Positions 33,952-44,664 of a stretch of 64,000 nucleotides of DNA are shown here, piece by piece. Position 1 is the first letter of the stretch; the number at the start of each line of letters is the position of its first letter. The notes below the pieces were generated by a model. That model was not told where the DNA came from. It worked only from the letters and a program-made list of their open reading frames with translations, and made no database searches. Source of the stretch: Spirochaetota bacterium (lineage in GTDB: Bacteria > Spirochaetota > UBA4802 > UBA5550); contig JAGNKX010000002.1 of NCBI GenBank assembly GCA_017999915.1, positions 62,001-126,000 on the forward strand. Direction: 5' to 3'. The position numbers were made by a program, and so were the translations under genes.

Positions 33952-35105
33952 TGGTGCGGGTCGATCGCAATTTCCTGCAGGACCTGGAGAAAAAGACGCT
34001 GGCCCCCTACGCGGCCCTGTCGTCCGCCTCCAAGGGAAGGATTTTCAAGGAAAAGCCCCATCCCTACCGCACCGAGTTCCAGCGTGACCGGGAGCGCATC
34101 ATCCATTCCCGGGCCTTTCGCCGCCTGGAGTACAAAACCCAGGTCTTCATCAACCACGAGGGGGACCATTACCGCACCCGCCTCACCCACACCATCGAGG
34201 TGGCCCAGATAGCCCGGAGCATAGCCCGGGCCCTGCGGCTGAACGAGGACCTCGCCGAGGGGATCGCCCTTGCCCACGACCTGGGCCACACGCCCTTCGG
34301 CCATGCCGGGGAGCGGGAGCTGAACGCCCTCCTGGCCGACCATGGCGGCTTCGAGCACAACCGCCAGAGCCTGCGCGTGGTGGACGAGCTGGAAAAGCGC
34401 TATCCCGACTTCAACGGCCTGAACCTCACCTGGGAGACCCGGGAAGGCATCATCAAGCATTCGTCGGCCCATGACCACCCGGACTACAAGGACTTCTCCC
34501 CGGGCACCCAGCCGTCCCTTGAGGCGCAAATCATAGACCTGGCCGATGAGATCGCCTACAACAACCACGACCTGGACGACGGCCTGTCGTCGGGAATCCT
34601 CAACGCCAACGACGTTAAAAAGCTCGCCCTCTGGGTCCTGGGCGAAGAGCGCTACAACCGGGAGCCCAAGGGCGACCTAAAGGTGCGGCGCCAGGGGATT
34701 ATCCGCTCCATCATAGACATGCTGGTATCGGACCTGATCGAGAACACGTTGCACCGTATCGGGCAGTTCTCGATAAAAAATTCCAACGATGTCGTAAAAG
34801 CGGAAGCCAAGACCGTCGCCTTCTCGCAGAAGATCGAATCGGCCAACCTGGAGCTGAAGAATTTCCTCATGGACAACCTCTACCAGCACTACCGGGTGGC
34901 GCGCATGACCATCAAGGCGGAAATGGTGATCCGCGACCTCTTCCAGATATACACGAACCATCCGGACACCCTGCCGGAAGATTACCAGAAAAAGTATTCC
35001 CGGGACGGGGTGGTGATCACCGCGCGGGACTACATCGCGGGCATGACGGACCGCTTCGCCCTCGAGGAGCACCAGAAGCTGACAGACCCCATGATTCGGG
35101 TGTGA
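33951..35105 (+). CDS. dgt: deoxyguanosinetriphosphate triphosphohydrolase-like protein
   Basis: HD-superfamily dNTP triphosphohydrolase, 384 residues. It has HSRAFRRLEYKTQVF, the HD motif in RTRLTHTIEVAQIARSIARAL, AHDLGHTPFGHAGE (about residue 108) and LADEIAYNNHDLDDG, as in the dGTPase-like type 2 family. It likely controls dNTP pools; substrate preference is not readable. Starts inside the stop of the TPR gene. Confidence 0.93.
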   Translation: MVRVDRNFLQDLEKKTLAPYAALSSASKGRIFKEKPHPYRTEFQRDRERIIHSRAFRRLEYKTQVFINHEGDHYRTRLTHTIEVAQIARSIARALRLNEDLAEGIALAHDLGHTPFGHAGERELNALLADHGGFEHNRQSLRVVDELEKRYPDFNGLNLTWETREGIIKHSSAHDHPDYKDFSPGTQPSLEAQIIDLADEIAYNNHDLDDGLSSGILNANDVKKLALWVLGEERYNREPKGDLKVRRQGIIRSIIDMLVSDLIENTLHRIGQFSIKNSNDVVKAEAKTVAFSQKIESANLELKNFLMDNLYQHYRVARMTIKAEMVIRDLFQIYTNHPDTLPEDYQKKYSRDGVVITARDYIAGMTDRFALEEHQKLTDPMIRV

Positions 35106-35140
35106 TCGCAACATGTCATAAAAAAGAATAGGATGTGCCC

Positions 35141-35638
35141 ATGGAAAATGCCTTCCCTGAAATCCCCGAAGAGATTAAAGAGCTCTTCGAAAAGGGTAAA
35201 CTGAACGACGAGATACGCCTCGATAAAGACGGAAAATGGTTCCATAATGGCGAGCCCTTCATAAACAAGAAGATTATCGAATTTTTCAACCAATCGATAA
35301 ACATAACCCGCGAGGGGACATACGTCATCCATTACGGACAGTACACCTACCCGATCATAGTGGAGGACGCGCCCCTGTTCGTCACCGGGCTCATATTCAA
35401 GGGTTTCGGGAGATTTGAAAAAATCACCATCAACCTGACCAATGGGACAGAGGAACTGCTTGACATCTATTCTCTGTACTATAAGAATCAAACGATGTAT
35501 TGCCGCGTATCCGGCGGAAGGATGACAGCCAAGTTCAGGAATTCGCCCTTCTACCACCTGATGGAGCGGCTTGACGAGGTTGAGGGACAATTCTACCTTA
35601 ACCTCTGCGGAGAAAAAATCCATATCAAGCAGGATTGA
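35141..35638 (+). CDS. DUF1285 family protein
   Basis: 165 residues. The pattern IRLDKDGKWFHNGEPFINKKIIEFF and then GTYVIHYGQYTYPIIVEDAPLFV matches DUF1285 proteins, whose function is not known. ATG 35141 is preferred to GTG 35135 because AGGA lies 7 bases before it. It is between dgt (36 bases upstream) and the VKOR-DsbA gene (4 bases downstream), with which it is probably co-transcribed. Confidence 0.8.
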   Translation: MENAFPEIPEEIKELFEKGKLNDEIRLDKDGKWFHNGEPFINKKIIEFFNQSINITREGTYVIHYGQYTYPIIVEDAPLFVTGLIFKGFGRFEKITINLTNGTEELLDIYSLYYKNQTMYCRVSGGRMTAKFRNSPFYHLMERLDEVEGQFYLNLCGEKIHIKQD

Positions 35639-35641
35639 ACC

Positions 35642-36880
35642 ATGAAAAAAATCGTATACCCCTTACTCGCCCTTGCGGTTCTCGGCGCCGTCCTGTCGGG
35701 ACTGCTCCTTATCCAGCATTACTATCCCGACATGAGGCTCGGCGCCATATCCTGCGGCGAGGGAATAGTCAACCCCTGCCTTTCGCTGTCGCAGTCCGGG
35801 TACTCCACCCTGTTCACGATTCCCGTGGCCGCCTATGGGCTGCTCTGGTACCTTCTGGCCCTCTTCATCCTCCTTATAGCGGATTACGCCGAAGGCCGCT
35901 ATCACGACTACGCCCTGGCCATGATCATGCCCCTCTCGGTAGCTGCGGTCCTGGCCGACATTGCACTGGGTGTCATACTGATCATAACGCAGCTCCTGTG
36001 TAAATTCTGCATCGCCACCTACGCGGTAAACATCGCGATGCTCGCCCTGGTCGTTGTCTGGTATAGGACCGCGGCCAGGGACACCCAGTTTTCCCTTCCC
36101 GGGGTTTACCGCGACCTGATACTGCCCAAAGAGCCTTCTCCGGACCGCAAGGCCTTCTATTTGGCCTTCGTGCTCTTCATATTTCTCCTTGGCTTCGCCG
36201 TTTTCTCAACATCCTACATACTCAAGATGAAGACGGAAAAAGCGAAGCTCCCCGATGACAGGGCCGCGGCATTCATCTCGAACTTCTACAAGTCGCCCGT
36301 TGAGAAGCTCGACCTGCCGGATACCGGCATCGTACTGGGAAACCCGAAGGCCGACCTGACCATCGTGGCCTTCACCGATTTCCTCTGCAGCGCCTGCTAT
36401 GAGTTTTACAGGATCGAAACATTCCTTCTGGCTAAATACAGGGACCGCATCAAGACCGTGTACTACAACTACCCCCTGGACATGGGGTGCAACCGTGAAA
36501 TGAAACGGACCGTGTACGTCAATTCCTGCGTGGCCTCACGGGCCTTCATCGCGGCGTCGGACGCGGGGATCCTCGATCAATATATCCTTAAGCACTTCGC
36601 GGACTATCAGAACACCCATACACGCTATGCGCCGGCACTGGCTATTACGGCTTTTAACCAGATCAGTCAAAACGAACGGAAGGGGATGGATGAAACGCGG
36701 TTTTTGGCGGCAATGAATTCGGAAGGAACGACCCGGCGCCTTGAAGAGCACATGAAGCTGGCCAAGCAGCTCCGCGTGGACGCCACACCCACCCTTTTCA
36801 TCGGCGGCAGACGGCTGGTGGGCGTACCCCCGGCTGAAATTCTGGACCAGATAATCAAAACCGAGCTGGATAAAAAATAA
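35642..36880 (+). CDS. VKOR - DsbA-like fusion, disulfide-forming membrane protein
   Basis: 412 residues. N-terminal VKOR domain with about four to five membrane helices, the loop cysteines C38 and C46 and the redox motif C119-K-F-C122. One more helix (about 172-192) leads to a periplasmic thioredoxin/DsbA domain with C248-S-A-C251 in AFTDFLCSACYEFY and the cis-Pro segment VDATPTLFIGG. The fused pair would make disulfides in exported proteins and pass electrons to quinone. Such fusions are known in several phyla that lack DsbB. Confidence 0.92.
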   Translation: MKKIVYPLLALAVLGAVLSGLLLIQHYYPDMRLGAISCGEGIVNPCLSLSQSGYSTLFTIPVAAYGLLWYLLALFILLIADYAEGRYHDYALAMIMPLSVAAVLADIALGVILIITQLLCKFCIATYAVNIAMLALVVVWYRTAARDTQFSLPGVYRDLILPKEPSPDRKAFYLAFVLFIFLLGFAVFSTSYILKMKTEKAKLPDDRAAAFISNFYKSPVEKLDLPDTGIVLGNPKADLTIVAFTDFLCSACYEFYRIETFLLAKYRDRIKTVYYNYPLDMGCNREMKRTVYVNSCVASRAFIAASDAGILDQYILKHFADYQNTHTRYAPALAITAFNQISQNERKGMDETRFLAAMNSEGTTRRLEEHMKLAKQLRVDATPTLFIGGRRLVGVPPAEILDQIIKTELDKK

Positions 36881-36884
36881 TACC

Positions 36885-38840
36885 CTACATCAGCTCATAG
36901 GGATCGATATCGATCTCGAGATAGACATCCCTGCCCGTAACGGCTCCCCGGGAAGCCCCAATGGTTTCCTGAAGGGCCGTCACGCTGCTTGATTTAACGA
37001 TAATGTGATGGCGGTAATTCCCCCCGATCCTGCCGAACGGCGCCGAAGACGGCCCCAGGATCCTGATATCCGCCTTGAGCGCCGCGGCCTGTTCTTCCAG
37101 GGCCTGCTTCAGGGAATTGATCGAGGCGATCACCCTGGCCTCATTGGCGCCCCGGACCAGGAGGCGCGCCAGCCGCGTGAATGGCGGATACTGGAGCATC
37201 CTCCGCGCTTCCAGCTCCGATCTGTAAAATCCGTAATAATCATGATTTCGAATGAAGCGGAACAGGGGGTTCTGATCGTCCAGGGTCTGTATGATGACCC
37301 TGCCCGGCGCGTCGCCCCTGCCGGAGCGGCCGGCAACCTGCATGAGGAGGGAAAATATGCGCTCGGAAGAACGGAAATCGGGCATGTTCATGCCGATATC
37401 GGCCAGGAGAACGCCCACGAGGGTGATGTTGTGAAAATCGAAGCCCTTGGCCACAAGCTGTGTCCCCACCAGGATATTGACCTCGCCGCGGTTCATGCGG
37501 GCGATCAGCTCCGGCACCGTGTCCTTTTTTCGGGAGCTGTCCTGGTCGAGGCGGAAGATGGTGAAATCGGGGAATTCCTTTTCGATGATCTCCTCTACGC
37601 GCTGGGTCCCAGAACCGACTTTTTCAATCTGCTCTGACCCGCATTTCGGGCATGCGGCCGGAACGGCCTGCCGGTGCCCGCAATAGTGACAGAGCATGTG
37701 CCGGTCCCTGTGATAATTCATGCCTATGCTGCACTGGGGGCACTCCATGGTCCACCCGCATTTCCCGCAGATCACAATGGGGGCGAATCCGCGCCTGTTG
37801 AGCAGGTATATCACCTGGCGGCCCGCATCAATGGTCCGTTTCGTATTGAGCTTCAGGGCGGTTGAAATGATATGTTTCGGCTTGGTGGAATTGATCCTGA
37901 CGATCTCTATCTCCGGGAGAGAGGCGTTGCCATAACGGCTCTTCAGGGTATGAAGCTTCATGACGCCCTTTTCACACGCATAAAGAGTCTCCACGGCCGG
38001 CGTCGCCGACCCCATGACCACCAGGGCCCCTTCGGTTTTGCTCCGATACAGGGCGATGCGGCGCGCGTTGTACCGCGGCGTGCTGTGCTCCTTGTACGAA
38101 CCATCGTGCTCTTCATCTATAACGATCATGCCAAGCTTCGGGCACTGGAGAAATACGGCCGAGCGGGTCCCCACGGCGATACGGGCCTCGCCCCGGTAAA
38201 AACGGATCCAGTTGTGGAGCCTCTGATTGGGAGTAAGGTGGCTGTGATATATAATCAGGTCATCGCCGAAAACGCCGTACATACGCTCGAATATCATGGA
38301 TGACAGGGATATTTCCGGCACAAGATAAATGACCGACAATCCCTGCGGGATGAGTCTTCGCGCTAATTCGATGTATATCTCCGTTTTTCCACTGCCCGTG
38401 ATGCCAAAGATCAAGTGGGCCAGAGCAGCTTTATTATCTATTATATCATCAAAGATTATTTTCTGTTCATGATTAAGCTGAGTTTCAATGACGACACCTA
38501 GCTTATCGAAGGGTATCTTGTAACGCTTCGATGGTTTTAAACCCGAAGGAAGGGCCATTGCCAAAGCTTCGCCTATTGAAGATAGATAATTTAAAGCGGT
38601 ATAACGGGCCAAATCCATGAGACGTTCGTCATAAATCGGATCATGATCGATCAGATCGATGATATCTTTTAATTCGAAATCTTTAGGCTCATTATCATGT
38701 ACTCTCAGGACATAGGCAGTCAGATTCTTACCGGCAAAATTTACCCTGACCCTCGAATAAGGGGCAATATTCATGCCGACAGGGACACGATAGGTATAAA
38801 ATTCTTCAAGCGGATATGATATATAAACGTCAGCTAACAT
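36885..38840 (-). CDS. priA: primosomal protein N' (replication restart helicase)
   Basis: 651 residues from ATG 38840 (MLADVYISYPLEEFYTYRVP), the PriA-type N-terminus; there is no clear ribosome site. Walker A GITGSGKTEIY (about 150), DEEHDGSYK (about 240), eight zinc cysteines in the CGKCGWTMECPQC to CPKCGSEQ region (about 360-405) and helicase motifs GTQLVAKGFDF and QVAGRSGRGD are present. Slightly shorter than E. coli PriA. Convergent with the VKOR-DsbA gene, 4 bases apart. Confidence 0.95.
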   Translation of the reverse strand: MLADVYISYPLEEFYTYRVPVGMNIAPYSRVRVNFAGKNLTAYVLRVHDNEPKDFELKDIIDLIDHDPIYDERLMDLARYTALNYLSSIGEALAMALPSGLKPSKRYKIPFDKLGVVIETQLNHEQKIIFDDIIDNKAALAHLIFGITGSGKTEIYIELARRLIPQGLSVIYLVPEISLSSMIFERMYGVFGDDLIIYHSHLTPNQRLHNWIRFYRGEARIAVGTRSAVFLQCPKLGMIVIDEEHDGSYKEHSTPRYNARRIALYRSKTEGALVVMGSATPAVETLYACEKGVMKLHTLKSRYGNASLPEIEIVRINSTKPKHIISTALKLNTKRTIDAGRQVIYLLNRRGFAPIVICGKCGWTMECPQCSIGMNYHRDRHMLCHYCGHRQAVPAACPKCGSEQIEKVGSGTQRVEEIIEKEFPDFTIFRLDQDSSRKKDTVPELIARMNRGEVNILVGTQLVAKGFDFHNITLVGVLLADIGMNMPDFRSSERIFSLLMQVAGRSGRGDAPGRVIIQTLDDQNPLFRFIRNHDYYGFYRSELEARRMLQYPPFTRLARLLVRGANEARVIASINSLKQALEEQAAALKADIRILGPSSAPFGRIGGNYRHHIIVKSSSVTALQETIGASRGAVTGRDVYLEIDIDPYELM

Positions 38841-39066
38841 GATATTGTAATGTATGAAGCATACTATTCTGATAAAGCGGTTTTCATAATCCTGGAATTG
38901 ATTATGTGACAATAACTTTATATAATATTAAAAGTCAATATAAAGATTATTATGGTGTCAGAGTAATTGATTTCACAGCTTGTTCATTCAGGATAAAATC
39001 TAATTGACAGAATAAAATATAATGCAAACTAATAAACATCACAAGACACAAGACAAGGAGAAACTG

Positions 39067-39513
39067 ATGAACCTTCTTGAAAAAATTGACAGCGACCTGA
39101 AAACCGCGATGAAAAGCGGCGATACCGTTCGAATTGAAACGCTGAAAATGATCAAATCCGACTTTGCCTATGAAAAAGGCAAAACGGGCAAAGACCTCAC
39201 CGATGATCAATTAATAGAAATAGTAAGCCGATCGGCCAAACGCCGGCGCGAATCGATAAAAGAATTTCAAAAAGGAAACCGCCAGGACCTGGTCGATAAC
39301 GAGACAAAACAGCTTGCCGTAGTCGAGGAATACCTTCCCAAACAGATGTCGGAAGATGAAATCGAAAAATATATAACGGATAAAATAGCCGCCATCGGTA
39401 CGATTACGCAGAAAGAAATCGGCAAAATAATGGGAGAAATAATGAAGGAACTCAAGGGAAAGGTTGATGGCAGTGTCGTCAAAGCGATCTTGTCTAAAAA
39501 AATCAGTCAATAA
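39067..39513 (+). CDS. yqeY: GatB/YqeY domain protein
   Basis: 148 residues from ATG 39067, with AAGGAG 7 bases upstream. LLEKIDSDLKTAMKSGD, the RRESIKEFQKGNRQDLVDNETKQL region and the C-terminal GKIMGEIMKELKGKVDGSVV are typical of YqeY, which resembles the tail domain of the amidotransferase GatB. Function is not firmly known; often near rpsU/dnaG, which are not seen here. Confidence 0.92.
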   Translation: MNLLEKIDSDLKTAMKSGDTVRIETLKMIKSDFAYEKGKTGKDLTDDQLIEIVSRSAKRRRESIKEFQKGNRQDLVDNETKQLAVVEEYLPKQMSEDEIEKYITDKIAAIGTITQKEIGKIMGEIMKELKGKVDGSVVKAILSKKISQ

Positions 39514-40555
39514 AGCCATTCTTCTCTCATTAATCTTCTTTGCTCTCGGTGTACATGCCGTCCATGGCGATGAAATAAAAAAGGACGAGGGGACACTTAA
39601 AGGTACGATTGACAGCCCTCAAGCCGAGTCGGGAACGACAATCGGCCAATTTAACATTGAAAACGGTTTTGAGCGCTTCTTTTTCTACACGCTGTATCAG
39701 ATCGGCGGTAGAACCCTTACCCGCGGCGGCGTTAATTATTATCACTTTCCTATCAGCGAATTAAAATTCCCCCTCGATGTTTTCATGTTCTACGTGGATT
39801 TGAACCTGAATCTATTGAACAGGCTCACGATTCACTACGGCGTCCATGTCAATATCGACAAACAGGTCGGCAAGATGAAGGATTCCGACTGGGTCCCCTT
39901 CCATAAGATCAAAACCATCTATTCTGAAAGCGATGCGAGGCTTAACGCTGTTTTTACCGAAGCGGATATGTCGGTCAGGTTATTTACCGTATCTTTCTTC
40001 TCTTTGAAATTAGGAGCCGGATTCATGCACCAGTACATGAATTACTGGTGCAGCAATGTCGAGCAGATCAGCGCTTATGATACTTCTTCTCCAATATATA
40101 TCGGAAGGCCGGATTACAAAAAACTTCTCGGCAAAGTCATAACCTACAAGTTAAACTATTACATTTTCACACTGCAGGTTACGCCTGTTTTCATGGTCCC
40201 GATAGGAAAGGGGACCCTTGAAATCATCGCCGCCATACGCTTTTCTCCATACCTCAAGGCCAAGGACATTGATGATCACATCTTGCGCGGCAAGATCTCG
40301 AAAAACGACAGCTCCGGAACCGCCTTAATGCCTTTCCTTAAATTACGCTATACGTTTTCCAGCAGGATTTTCATGGCCGCGAAACTGGAATACCTCTACC
40401 TGACCGCCAAAGGCGAACAGAACCAATACTATTATAACCCATTTTTCGATTCCAGCGCCAATAATATACCCGGCTGGTCGGCCAGAATCAAATGCAAATT
40501 AAAAAGCGAACAGCTTTCGATCAGTCTTGGAGCCGGGTACTCCTTCGAATTCTGA
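39467..40555 (+). CDS. probable outer membrane protein
   Basis: About 362 residues from ATG 39467, overlapping the yqeY end by 47 bases; the start is uncertain. A signal peptide (NKAILLSLIFFALGVHAVHG, cut before DEIKK) precedes a beta-rich chain of alternating aromatic strands (FMFYVDLNLNLLNRLTIHYGVHV, LLNYYIFTLQV-like, MAAKLEYLYLTAKGEQNQYYY) ending in LGAGYSFEF, with the C-terminal aromatic typical of barrel proteins. No exact family recognised. Confidence 0.65.
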   Translation: MAVSSKRSCLKKSVNKAILLSLIFFALGVHAVHGDEIKKDEGTLKGTIDSPQAESGTTIGQFNIENGFERFFFYTLYQIGGRTLTRGGVNYYHFPISELKFPLDVFMFYVDLNLNLLNRLTIHYGVHVNIDKQVGKMKDSDWVPFHKIKTIYSESDARLNAVFTEADMSVRLFTVSFFSLKLGAGFMHQYMNYWCSNVEQISAYDTSSPIYIGRPDYKKLLGKVITYKLNYYIFTLQVTPVFMVPIGKGTLEIIAAIRFSPYLKAKDIDDHILRGKISKNDSSGTALMPFLKLRYTFSSRIFMAAKLEYLYLTAKGEQNQYYYNPFFDSSANNIPGWSARIKCKLKSEQLSISLGAGYSFEF

Positions 40556-40563
40556 CATTAGGC

Positions 40564-41220
40564 TCACAGAAGATACAATTCCTTCATCTTCTCCATGATA
40601 AGCTTGAGCGTATTCCAGGCATTGCGCTTCAAGTCGGGGTTCTTCAGCAGGGTGATGGGGTGCTCGATATTGAACCAGACAAGGTCAACGCTTTCCTTTA
40701 TAATCTTCTGAAGGGGAATAATGTCGCCGAACACGATTGCTATGCGCGGCTTAATGAACTCTATCTCACGACTGATGATATATTCGCAGTTTTTCACGAT
40801 CTGGCTCGGTTTCATCAGCGGATCGGCCACCTCGCATTTCACCAGGTTCGTGATGTAGCAATCGTTGAATGACAGCTGCGCGGCCTGGACGATCTTTTTC
40901 AGGAGATCCACCGAATCCTTCTTTAATACTTTTTTTTCGACAACGTTGACCAGCTGCGGGGAGTTGAGGATTATCATGACCCTGTTGGTCCCCGTCCCGA
41001 TGCCGAACTTCTTTTCCTCGACCCCGGAGCACTTGAGGCACGATTCGACGAGCTTTTTCAGGTCCTCGTCCCTCTCTTCGCCGCGGGACCGCTCCTTCCG
41101 GCAGACCCATCCGGAAAGCCGGTCCAGTTCCTCCTCGCCGCGGTACAGGAGGATCCGGTCGCGGTAACGGCCTTTTCTCAATACCGATGTCATATCCTTG
41201 TAAATATCGCGGGAATCCAT
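40564..41220 (-). CDS. family-4 uracil-DNA-glycosylase-like Fe-S protein with degenerate active site
   Basis: 218 residues from ATG 41220. Four cysteines (C61, C64, C129, C145: C-x2-C and C-x15-C) and the NDCYITNLVKC, IKPRIAIVFG and EHPITLLKNPDLKRNAWNTL segments follow the family 4/5 UDG plan with a [4Fe-4S] cluster. The catalytic motif I (GEAPG and PFVG) is replaced by LNSPQLVNVVEKK, and motif II reads EHPIT. It may bind nucleic acid without cutting, or have another role. It is the last gene after ntrX, only 26 bases downstream. Confidence 0.75.
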   Translation of the reverse strand: MDSRDIYKDMTSVLRKGRYRDRILLYRGEEELDRLSGWVCRKERSRGEERDEDLKKLVESCLKCSGVEEKKFGIGTGTNRVMIILNSPQLVNVVEKKVLKKDSVDLLKKIVQAAQLSFNDCYITNLVKCEVADPLMKPSQIVKNCEYIISREIEFIKPRIAIVFGDIIPLQKIIKESVDLVWFNIEHPITLLKNPDLKRNAWNTLKLIMEKMKELYLL

Positions 41221-41246
41221 GTATCCAAACCTGCCGTGCGGCTGCG

Positions 41247-42602
<1,356 letters not shown>

Positions 42603-42614
42603 GATTGATATTCC

Positions 42615-44402
42615 TCAATTTATGATGGGCAGCTCGATCACGAACTCAGTGCCCTTGCCGTATTCAGAATTGCATGAGATCTCGCCCCGGTGCTCCATGA
42701 TTATCTTCTCGACGATGGCGAGGCCCAGGCCGGTCCCGGACGACTTGGTCGAGAATCCCGGATTGAATATCTTCTCCTTGTCGCGCTCCATGATGCCGAT
42801 GCCGTCGTCGCGTATGGATATCCGCGCCATGTCCACGCCCTCGCCGGCGACCAGCTGGGACTTGATATAGATGTTCCCGGATTTGTCGACGGCATCGATG
42901 GCGTTCTGTATCAGATTGTTCAGTGTCTGTTTTATCAGATTCTTGTCAATATAGATTTCCGGAATTCTTCTGTCTATTTCCGCGTGAAAGGCGACCTGCT
43001 CATGGCCCGCGTGGAGGTTGACGCAGCTTTCTATCAGCGCGTTGATGTCGGTTTTTACCGGCTTCATCTCGGGTAGCCTGGCGAACTCGGTGAACTCGCT
43101 CAGTATGTTCTTCAGCACGCCCACTTCCTCGACGATGGTCTCGGTCCCGGCCATGATGATATTTTTAATGTCCGGATGATTTTCGATATAGCGCTTCCGT
43201 ATCCGCTCGGCGGAAAGCTGGATCGGCGTCAGGGGGTTCTTGATCTCATGGACCACCTGGCGGGCCATTTCACGCCACGCCTCCAGGCGCTGCTTCTGGT
43301 ATATGATCCTCCGGTTCCGGTTGAGCTCATAGACCATGCGGTTGAACGACTTGAAAAGGACCCCGAGCTCGTCTTCCGAGTCCCGGTAGAGCGATATGTC
43401 GAAATTTCCCCCGGAAACGTCCCGCACCGCCTCGGACAGCTCAAGTACCGGCCTGACGATATTCTTCGAGAGATAGAGGCTCATGAGCACCGATACGATG
43501 ATGATGAACAGCGTGATGCCGAAGAGATAGAGGCCGCTGTCGCTCTTCAGGTCGTTTATGATGTTGGCCAGGCGCCGGTGATCGTTCAGGGATTGCGAAA
43601 AGAGAACCGTCCTTTTCGCCATGTCCTCGGGGATGCTCTTGCAGAGGACCAGGAGATAATTATTGTACCTGAGGGCCCCGGCCAGGTAATCCCTCTTCTG
43701 TATTGACAGCTTGTCGATACGGGAATTCTCCTTCAGATCGGACACGGAATAAAAATCCCCCACGGCCTTCTGGACGTCGTCGGGCATGTCGTCCAGGAGC
43801 CAGAGGCTGTTGGTCCCTTCTCCCAGGTAGAGGTTGAAGCTGTAGGCGGATATGCCCTTCATGGCGTACATGTTCCGCACGTAAAACCTCCCGTCCTGCG
43901 TGGCCACCGAAAGGGTGCCGTTGTCCATCTGGTACCTGACGGCCTGGAGCTCGCCGCGCATGTCCTCCATCATCTGCACCACCGGATCGTTGGACATGGT
44001 GACCGCCTCGTTCAGCGCTGTGGAGGTCTTGTCCAGGACAATGCTCGATAGGATCTGGTTCAGCAGGTAATTGGATGTGAAGACCAGAGGCAGAGAGGGA
44101 AGCACCGCCACGAACACGAAGGCCATCGCCATCTTGCTCTGGATGCTCGACCGTGTGCCCGGCATGCCGGTATACAGGTTCCGGCGCAGCGACATGATGA
44201 TGAAGTAGAGGGCGGCGACCATGGGCACCGTCATGGCCGCGAAAATGAAGAACTCCTGGCTCCTGCCGATCTTGACGTTCTTGCCCGGGAACAGGCCGAT
44301 GATAAGGATAGAGATAAAGACAAAGATACCCACCAGGAACAGGACGTCCTGCACGCGGGTATCCTCCGGAAAAAAATTAATTTTTTTGAGAAGGTTCTTC
44401 AT
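42615..44402 (-). CDS. ntrY: membrane sensor histidine kinase, NtrY type
   Basis: 595 residues. Membrane helices at about 20-40, 53-72 and 90-113, an outside region, another helix at about 295-315, a HAMP segment (about 315-367), a HisKA site in ARQVVHEIKNPLTPIQLSAERI and an ATPase domain with NNLIQNAIDAVDKSG, DDGIGI, GTGLGLAIV. No PAS domain is obvious between HAMP and HisKA. The ATG overlaps the end of ptsH by 26 bases, so the kinase is translated with HPr. Signal unknown. Confidence 0.9.
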   Translation of the reverse strand: MKNLLKKINFFPEDTRVQDVLFLVGIFVFISILIIGLFPGKNVKIGRSQEFFIFAAMTVPMVAALYFIIMSLRRNLYTGMPGTRSSIQSKMAMAFVFVAVLPSLPLVFTSNYLLNQILSSIVLDKTSTALNEAVTMSNDPVVQMMEDMRGELQAVRYQMDNGTLSVATQDGRFYVRNMYAMKGISAYSFNLYLGEGTNSLWLLDDMPDDVQKAVGDFYSVSDLKENSRIDKLSIQKRDYLAGALRYNNYLLVLCKSIPEDMAKRTVLFSQSLNDHRRLANIINDLKSDSGLYLFGITLFIIIVSVLMSLYLSKNIVRPVLELSEAVRDVSGGNFDISLYRDSEDELGVLFKSFNRMVYELNRNRRIIYQKQRLEAWREMARQVVHEIKNPLTPIQLSAERIRKRYIENHPDIKNIIMAGTETIVEEVGVLKNILSEFTEFARLPEMKPVKTDINALIESCVNLHAGHEQVAFHAEIDRRIPEIYIDKNLIKQTLNNLIQNAIDAVDKSGNIYIKSQLVAGEGVDMARISIRDDGIGIMERDKEKIFNPGFSTKSSGTGLGLAIVEKIIMEHRGEISCNSEYGKGTEFVIELPIIN

Positions 44403-44664
44403 GGGACCTGAAATTGTTCTCTATCATCGCGACAATCGTTTCAACGACTTTCACTTCCCCTTCGCCGCTGGCCCGCACGATAAGCCTGGACCCGGATATT
44501 ATTGCCAGTCCCAGAACGGACATGATAGATTTGCAATCGGCCTCCACGTCATCCTTGATGAGCTTCACATCGCAAGGATATTTCATCGCCTCTTTGACGA
44601 TCATCATTGCCGGCCGCGCGTGCACGCCGGCGTCGCTCTTCACGACCACTTCGCGCTCGGTCAT
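44377..44664 (-). CDS. ptsH: phosphocarrier protein HPr
   Basis: 95 residues. H15 (DAGVHARPA) is the PTS phosphorylation site and S46 (CKSIMSVLGL) is the site used by HPr kinase. The C-terminus is extended by about 8 residues. It overlaps hprK by 4 bases and ntrY by 26 bases. No enzyme I or sugar transporter is here, so HPr may act in regulation (inference). Confidence 0.95.
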   Translation of the reverse strand: MTEREVVVKSDAGVHARPAMMIVKEAMKYPCDVKLIKDDVEADCKSIMSVLGLAIISGSRLIVRASGEGEVKVVETIVAMIENNFRSHEEPSQKN

